Notes under the pieces: generated by a model
Database searches by the model: none
What the model was told of the DNA's origin: nothing
Seen by the model: only the letters and a program-made list of their open reading frames with translations
In this document: piece after piece, positions 57,267 to 64,000 of the stretch
How the letters are laid out: each line of letters opens with the position of its first letter
Numbering within the stretch: the first letter of the stretch is position 1
From: Epinephelus fuscoguttatus
Lineage: Eukaryota > Chordata > Actinopteri > Perciformes > Serranidae
Direction: 5' to 3'
Assembly: GCF_011397635.1 (NCBI RefSeq)
Contig: NC_064761.1
Location: 39,830,143 to 39,894,142 of the forward strand
Length of the DNA stretch: 64,000 nucleotides
Made by a program: the position numbers and the translations under genes

Positions 57267-58899
57267 TACAAGAGACACTCATCTCACTGTGGATCACTGT
57301 GCCTCACTGCTTTTGTATAGAAATGTGCTAAAGCTTTATTTAAGCTGACAACTTTATGTAATCACATTACTCACACACTGTTTTTACACTATTGTAAATG
57401 TAATGTATATAATGGATATCAAGTAAAGAAGTTATCAGTTTTATATCTGTACATCAAATCCAATACAATTTAATAACTTTGTATTAAATCACAATTTTTT
57501 GGACTTTATAGTACTCACTTGGTCCTTGACATTTATTAATTTATGTTGTATATATGAAAGAGCCAGACAGTAACAGGGTTCCTACAGGTTAAGGCACGTT
57601 GGATTTAAGACTTTTTTGATGCCACTGGGAATAAAACTTCAGACCAATTTAACGAAAACTGAAATTTAAAAAATAAAAAAATAAAATGGGGGTTATGGAC
57701 AAATTTGCCCAAATGATTATTGTAACATAAAACATTGTTTTTGTTGGTTCCACTTACCTGATCTGCCTTATGTTTTTTGCATTTTGGAAATTAATTAAAA
57801 ACAAAAAAAGATGTTAGCAATATAACATAAGAAAAAAGGATGCCTAGAATTCCACTTTCCGTGTCCCAAACATTTTAGGACCTCTAAAAGACTGATTTAA
57901 GACACTTTAACCATTTAAGGCCTTATTTTTAGATTAATGAATTTAATGTCTTGTAAGGCTTCTTGAGTATCCATAGTAACCGTGTAGTTAAAATATGCAG
58001 AAATGCCTTGTACTAAAATCTAACGCCATTGACAAAAACAGCCTAATATCTAACATACAGTAATAAATTCGCACCAACAAGAAGTCTAAAGTAATTAAGT
58101 GCTAGCTCAATATTCAGGGCTCACAAAATATGTTTCCTGATAATATTTTTTAAATGTGTTGCCAAGGTTATTATAGACTATATTATAAACTAAAAAAGCT
58201 GAAATTAGGTGTGAAGAAAACATTTTAGTTACAAACAGACAAACAATTCTCGTCATAATAAAATTAGATTTGCTCGTGCTTGTATGCCCCCGCAAACGTC
58301 CAGACTTCGTAAGTAGCCATGACGGTTGACACTGCTTCAAATACGAATGGTGCTGTTAAGAAGTTATGTATTCTAAAATCGTGGATGCTTCACACTCATC
58401 TCCCTCCAAGCAGCACAGAGGATCTATATGATCAGCAATTTCAAGATTCTTTTCTGACCAAATGTCTTCCCTTCTGTCCCTGAGTGCTGGTTTTGAATAG
58501 TGGCCTGAAAAGTGTTTGTGCCTAATTTTAAGAAATTACCTCAAGAGTTTGAGATACTAGTTCATGTGAATGGGACAAATGGATGGACAACCCAAACCCA
58601 AAAACATAATGCCTTTGGCCATGGCTGGTACCGGTGCAGAGACATTTAAAAAAAACAACAACAAACCTTCTACTGAAACAAATAAAAAACTAAACTAAAA
58701 CTACATGTTTTAAAACACTCAAAAACTTGATCAACAGACTGAACCCACTCTGGAAATGAATTGAAACAAAAATAAAAACTAATGAAGAATACAAATCAAC
58801 TCTGGCTGAGACACTGAAACACCACACTTGCAAACTTTGCGATTTCTAATTATCTTTACCGTGTTCATAAAGAAATTAAAACAACCAGTAACAGAGCTT
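57267..58899. other. CC2D2A 3'UTR and region between convergent genes
   Basis: CC2D2A has no clear aataaa; agtaaa at 57422 is a possible weak signal. A TIR-like repeat with agggttcctacaggttaagg spans about 57566-57985. A copy of the 'ggcattatgtttttgggttt' repeat lies inverted at about 58545-58655. No gene is seen. Confidence 0.55.
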
Positions 58900-59906
58900 T
58901 TAACCCCAAGATACTTTTATTGTTCTGTTTATGAATTGAACATTTTCAATAGAACTCCTCATGCAAGACTTTGAACAAGGAAATACATCCTGCTGCAGAA
59001 CGATTAAAGATGAAGTACAATCTATTGGAAACTGACAGAGTAAGCTTCTCCCAATCTGAGGGTAATTATTCTTAATCTCCTTTTAGCTCCTCTAAAAGCC
59101 TCATCAATGCTGGGCGTATCCAGATCCCTCTTACATGAACATTGGTCCGTTTTTTCCCCACACTGGAGTGCGTGAAGAAAAACTAAAGCTTGTTTTGTTG
59201 ACTATGAACATCTGGTATCACAAATTTGGACAAAATGATAAGACTACACTGTAACATGTGCCAATCCTTGTCTGTACATCCTTTACTGGTGACTCTGTAA
59301 CTTAATGGTTGCTGTGTAAGCATCAAATGGACATCAAAGTGAGGGACGTTCTCCATGTACAGTGGGACTATATTTATTCTGACCTGTCACTGTCAGCAAC
59401 GTGACAGCTTCAGTCTACAGGAGAACCAGCAATGAAATCACATTACCCTCTCAGATAGATGATAAAGCTTGTTTAATTGATGCTGATGATGTCAGTCTAC
59501 ACTATGCTGATTATAGATGGATGAACTAAACACAGCAGGGGGAAGAAGACTTATAAATCAGTATAGTTTTAGTGACAAAGGAAAACTGGTGTAACTACAG
59601 AAAACACAAAGTACTTGGTGTTTACTCTTCTCTAGCTTTTTTTTTCTTTTTTAATTTTTCAAACCAAAAAAAGGAACCAGAAAGTACATTTTCAGACACT
59701 TCAAATCCATCATCACTCCTTTACGTTTTCTTTTTCGAAAAGATTATTTCCATTTAATATAGATGGAAAAGGGAAGTAACGGGAGCAAATTTACAGTTTC
59801 ATCCAGAAACTTTTTGAGTGACACAAAGTACAGCAACCGGTATTCCCAGGATAAAGTGCAATAAAAAGGGAGACGTGAAGTTTAAAGAGAGCGTTGCTTG
59901 GCAGGA
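58900..59906 (-). other. fbxl5: FBXL5 3'UTR
   Basis: Downstream of the FBXL5 stop on the minus strand about 1 kb continues to a polyadenylation signal (tttatt on the plus strand at 58916-58921, AATAAA on the minus strand). The extent is inferred from this hexamer. No other feature is seen. Confidence 0.55.
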
Positions 59907-62900
59907 TCACTCTCCAGAGCGACAGCAGGCCCGGAAACCACACTGCAGGTTCTGGCAGCCGCTGGCCGTGTCTGCGTGAGGACCTGGACAGAAACACCAC
60001 ACAATGGTCACCTACTGAACTGCATGACATAGGACATATGAAATTGCTTGTGCATACCCTTACCCACACATTCCAAAGAGTGAATCATTACATTTACATT
60101 AAATAAATGAATAAGATGAAGTGAATTCTGATGGCATCGTACTGGCTACTGTAATGCCTACTTACCTTCCACCTTAGTAGGATCTGTAACACTAGGACCC
60201 ATGCTATGCAGGTGGGGTTAGGAATGTTTGTTACAGTTGCCACAAACTGCATCATGACATATTCACATCCAGTTTAAAGAAACAGCTATCTCCAAAGCAC
60301 CTTACTTCTGTAACAGAATTAGAAATAACCTGTACAATTCATGTCTATGCTTGTCTATGCTATGTAGCGTTGTAGAGCCACCTGGTGGCTTAATAGCACA
60401 ACTGCATTGGTGGGGTTTCTCCTCATGCACCGTACATGCCTCAGCAAAGGAAAATACTTGGTGCACGTGAGCAATGATGCTGTCCATATTTCTACATTTA
60501 ATGCTTTAAAATTATTTTTGCAACTATGGGTGGGTAACATGCACTTTGACTGCTAACACTACTGGCATGTAATCTGAAAGTTACTAGCATGTACAGTTTT
60601 GTGTTTCAGAGGAAAAATGACCCCTAACATTTTCGCTTTTGAGTGTTACCGTTGATGTTGTCGCAGTAATAAAAGTGCTCATCATTGAGGGAAGGACAGG
60701 CAGACACCAGCTCCTGCAGCCCCACCTCAGTGATGAAGAGGCAGCCAGACAGGTTGAGATGCTCCAGGAAAGGAAGCCCTCCACGCTGCGACAGAGCCCT
60801 GAAACACACACATGGTGCAACCTCATTACAGGTACAGCAACCTGCACACCAGCAGTGAGAATGTATAGATAGACACTGATGATCCAGTCTTAAGCTAATA
60901 ATGGATGCTGACTACAGCAAATGTAAAGCCTTCATCTAATAATCAGCATTTACTTAATAACTGATGGAAACCTAATTTGATGAGTAAACCCGCATTTCTA
61001 TTTTTATACTGCCATGTGAATAAACACATTCACATCTGTCTATCTCACCAAAACTGTGTACATGAGTAAGGCTGCAGGGATAAGAGGTTTGCCAAGATAA
61101 GTGGCAGAGTGCTTGCACAATTGACCGCACCCACACAAGCTATTATACCACTTGTTTTCAACTGGCACTGAAAATAACTACATGTGCCACTTAGCTCTAA
61201 ACGTTGTTTTGAAACTGCAACCTGACAAAACGTTGGAATTTTTCAGCTGATCAAAGACGACATTCATTGTACTGCATCACATACATTTCTGAAGATACTA
61301 ACCTCTCATATAAATCCATTTAAAGCCAGGTTTGTTAGGCCGTTTTAAGAGCAAAAGGAGTGTTTGGAAAAAGAGCAATGTATGATCTTTACCTCAAGCC
61401 CAAATCTGTCACTTGGTAACATCCAGAGAGACTGAGAAATTTCAGTGAGCGTTTTGCTGATTGGTCAGTCCTGTTTTCACGCTCCAGGCACTGCAGGCCC
61501 CCAAAGGAGGAGCATTTAGTCCGAAACTCTGCAGTGCTGCTTCTGGTGGTGCCTGACTCGCACTGAGGCCCAGTAAAAGTCCTGAGGGCCATGTCACTAG
61601 TGCAGCAGGTAGAGTGACCACAAAACATTTCCCCAGACATAGCATACTGCTGATGCAGATAGGAGGCATTTGAGCCAGTCCTGTGCCCACGCCTCCTGCT
61701 CCTCCTGCAGCAGCACGAGCCTCCCACGAGCTGTGTCTCTACAAAGCTTTCTGCTTCAGGGAGAGACATCACACCACGACGGCTCCACTCTGCAGCATCC
61801 TCAATATCTGCAGGGTCTGAGGGGTCCAGGACCCACACTGACGTGGGGGTGCAGGCAGCGCCCCAACGACCTGTCCCTGTCTTAAAAATGATGGCCTGCC
61901 GCTTCCGCACCACTGGATGTAGGCTTCTCTCGTCCATGAGCGTGATGGGTACTGGGGAACTTTTAAGAAGCTTGGCTCGCCGGTCTGAACGTTTGTCAAC
62001 GCAGGTGGAGGATGTGAGGTCACCCAGCCCGATAGACAGTTTCTTCATGGTGTGATCAGTAATCTTCTCGCACCCTGACAAATCCAGGTGCTCCAGAGAG
62101 AGACACGCTCCGAGAGACGACCAACTGTAAGAGGATAGCAAGGACAATGAGATGAGTTTCCTGTAGTTAAAAAAAAGGGCTGGCCCTAGGCAAATTGTGT
62201 AATGATATTTTAGTAATGACTTAATATATTTACCTGTCAAATGCACAATCTGTAACATCAGTCTGAGTCAGGTCCAGGTGAGTAATATTGGGGCAGAAAC
62301 TGAGCATCTGGCGCACCTGAGAAGAAGACATGACATTTCAGACTTGACTCAGTCTTCATAATCGGGTATCGTCAATTTTAGTGTCAAAGTGAGAACTTCA
62401 TACCATTTTACTCGAGACTGTGGAACTGTAGGCCAGAACAATGGACTTGACAGACGGACCCACAGCTGGCAGGAGGTTCTGGATAATCCCATTCAGAAGC
62501 CTCTTTTCTCGCTTAGCAGTGCTTATGGCCAGGGAGCCCTGTGTTTGGCCCGACACATCTTAAAAAAGACAATGAACAAGAACATTCTCAGTCTGTACAG
62601 AAGTAAATTTTAATCATCACCTTTAACAAACGGACAGCGAGGCACAACCTATGGCTTGCTCTATTTATTTACCTTTTTGCCAGAGTGCAGCTGGAGAGAA
62701 GGTGAATTAAGGTGACTGAATTCACGATAACAGCATGTGAGCAAATTTGGAGTGGCCTGCCCGAGGGTGCTGGGCAAATACATTTGTTTTTTCTCACGCT
62801 TTACTTTAAATCCACGAGATAATCAAATATTAGAGATGTCAAAACCTCCCAGCCCATGCCTTTTGATACTAGTTTTAAATAAGATATATTTTAGTAGACT

Positions 62901-63520
62901 TTGAGGTGTCTAATCTGTTTATGACACAAACCTCTTTACATTTGACCAGTGTAAAAATCAGTGGACATTGTGTTTGTAAGGGCACACTGGTGATTTAATA
63001 GTTTTCCAACATGATCATCTTCAGTTAATAACATTGGCATGTACTTTGCTTACAACAAAACCTCACCAGACTCATCAACATCAGCATCCTCATCCCATTC
63101 CTGATAGGCCCGACCCTCATTCTGCCGACTCTTCACCCACTCCTCATCTGGCTCCTGGTCCAGATCCCCAGGGGGGCCGCTATAATAATCACCTACATTA
63201 GAGAGAAAAACATTTATTAGCAGAGGACCACCACTGCATAAATTAATGCATGTCAAGTATTTTTTGCAGGGTACATTTAGCCAAGTCAGCAATATTTTGT
63301 TCCTTGAGGTAATCAACAGCTGTCAGCAGCCTACCTCTGGCCCAGCGCACAGGGTAGAGGTGCCTCCACAGAGAGCCAGTCTTGGCCAGGTCTGACCAAG
63401 AGCTGCACACTTGACTGCAGCGACACAGATCTTCAGGGCCCAAATAGTGGAACAGCCTCAGCATGATTTCTGTGGGAAGCTGGGAGATGTGGGTTGAAGA
63501 ATTCTTGTTCTTTTCCAGTT
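59907..63520 (-). CDS. fbxl5: FBXL5, iron-sensing F-box/LRR protein (F-box to C-terminus)
   Basis: Seven minus-strand exons, 63335-63520, 63067-63192, 62404-62558, 62234-62316, 61393-62124, 60650-60798 and 59907-59983, give the last 501 residues. They encode the F-box ([20 protein letters not shown] ... WARG), an acidic segment ([10 protein letters not shown] ... [12 protein letters not shown]), and leucine-rich repeats ([69 protein letters not shown]). The C-terminus is [33 protein letters not shown], in which the four cysteines known to hold a [2Fe-2S] cluster in human FBXL5 are kept. FBXL5 is the SCF subunit that degrades IRP2 when iron is sufficient. The large 732-nt exon carries a poorly conserved Cys/Ser-rich loop. 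The hemerythrin domain exons lie beyond 64000. Confidence 0.96.
60799..61392 (-). other. FBXL5 intron
   Basis: An AT-rich intron between the two C-terminal LRR exons; nothing further is recognised. The introns at 59984-60649 and 62559-63066 are equally plain. Confidence 0.5.
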
Positions 63521-64000
63521 CTGTGGAAGAGGACAAAACAGCTTTATTTGTCACTGACTTAAAAACCGAAATTATCAAATGCATATTTTATAAATGCAAT
63601 TCGCTTTCCAAGACTATTTATCCTTTAATGAAACTAATGACTTAAGTAGGTTAACATGGTGCAGCGTAGACATAGACCTTTTTGACATGTCACAATATAG
63701 AAGCACAGGTGTTAATGATAAAATTAAAGATGGCCGAAAGCCATTTACCTTGGTTTCCTTAGTTTAAAGGTCCTGCTTGTGTACATACTGTCTCACTGCC
63801 ACAATGGCGTGGCTTACTGGGACACTTGACTAGGACAGAGCAATTGTTTATGCTATTATTAACACCTGAGCTTTTTTATGACAAGTTAAAATGTCATCTG
63901 TTGGAAAAAAGCTTATTTTACTGCAAGTGCTAGACAATGTTGGGGCTTCAAATATCTATTTCTTTATCCATCAACCTTTTCAATTAGTTGTTTACTAATG
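63521..64000 (-). other. FBXL5 upstream intron at window edge
   Basis: The sequence upstream of the F-box exon is AT-rich and shows no hemerythrin-coding exon; those exons must lie beyond the window end. Confidence 0.6.

Noticed and set aside
1-64000. Bacterial-type features (operons, CRISPR, ribosome-binding sites) and endogenous retroviruses
   Set aside because: The window is vertebrate DNA with spliced genes. I found no regularly spaced repeat array and recognised no retroviral or other capsid-bearing element.

Overview
This window is nuclear DNA from a ray-finned fish, most likely a percomorph-type teleost. The evidence is the intron-rich genes with GT/AG borders and tRNA-derived SINEs, Tc1 and THAP-type DNA transposons and fish-type LINE tails. 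Four conserved genes lie in the order CPEB2 (+), C1QTNF7 (+), CC2D2A (+), FBXL5 (-). This is the same order and orientation as human 4p15.3, so both protein sequence and synteny support the names. CDS spans below are genomic; exons are listed in the evidence and were placed by hand from reading frame, splice dinucleotides and recalled family sequences.

Layout. 1-11.55 kb: the 3' half of CPEB2, with eight exons from 364 to 6796 (two are tiny alternative-type exons of 51 and 24 nt) and a long AT-rich 3'UTR that carries a 1.3-kb transposon. 11.6-16.2 kb: intergenic DNA made of terminal-inverted-repeat (TIR) elements and SINE pieces. 16.2-21.5 kb: C1QTNF7, with a probable 5' exon and two main coding exons. 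21.6-24.5 kb: repeats and LINE relics. 24.5-31.3 kb: a zinc-finger exon with a CRE/CCAAT promoter, followed by a multi-exon gene related to Mutator-like transposases. All seven exons join in phase, so they may form one 545-residue host gene. Its large intron holds a TTAA-flanked element with 345-bp inverted repeats and a P2X7-tail-like ORF. 31.3-33.8 kb: SINE and LINE tail. 33.8-35.6 kb (-): an apparently intact THAP + DDE transposase gene of the Harbinger/ISL2EU kind. 36.2-57.3 kb: all but the start codon of CC2D2A (38 exons, about 1,666 residues), with introns full of repeats, including a foldback Tc1. 57.3-64 kb: FBXL5 on the minus strand, convergent with CC2D2A and lacking its hemerythrin exons, which lie beyond the window.

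How the genes work. CPEB2 is a cytoplasmic mRNA-binding translational regulator. C1QTNF7 is a secreted C1q/TNF-family protein. CC2D2A is a ciliary transition-zone protein. FBXL5 is the iron-sensing F-box subunit that targets IRP2. They are neighbours by ancient synteny and are not a pathway. The most unusual material is the zinc-finger/MULE composite gene, an unexplained in-phase 138-nt open exon in CC2D2A, the intact THAP transposase next to the CC2D2A promoter, and the (GT)n tracts placed directly before two splice acceptors. No retroviral or other capsid-bearing element was recognised.
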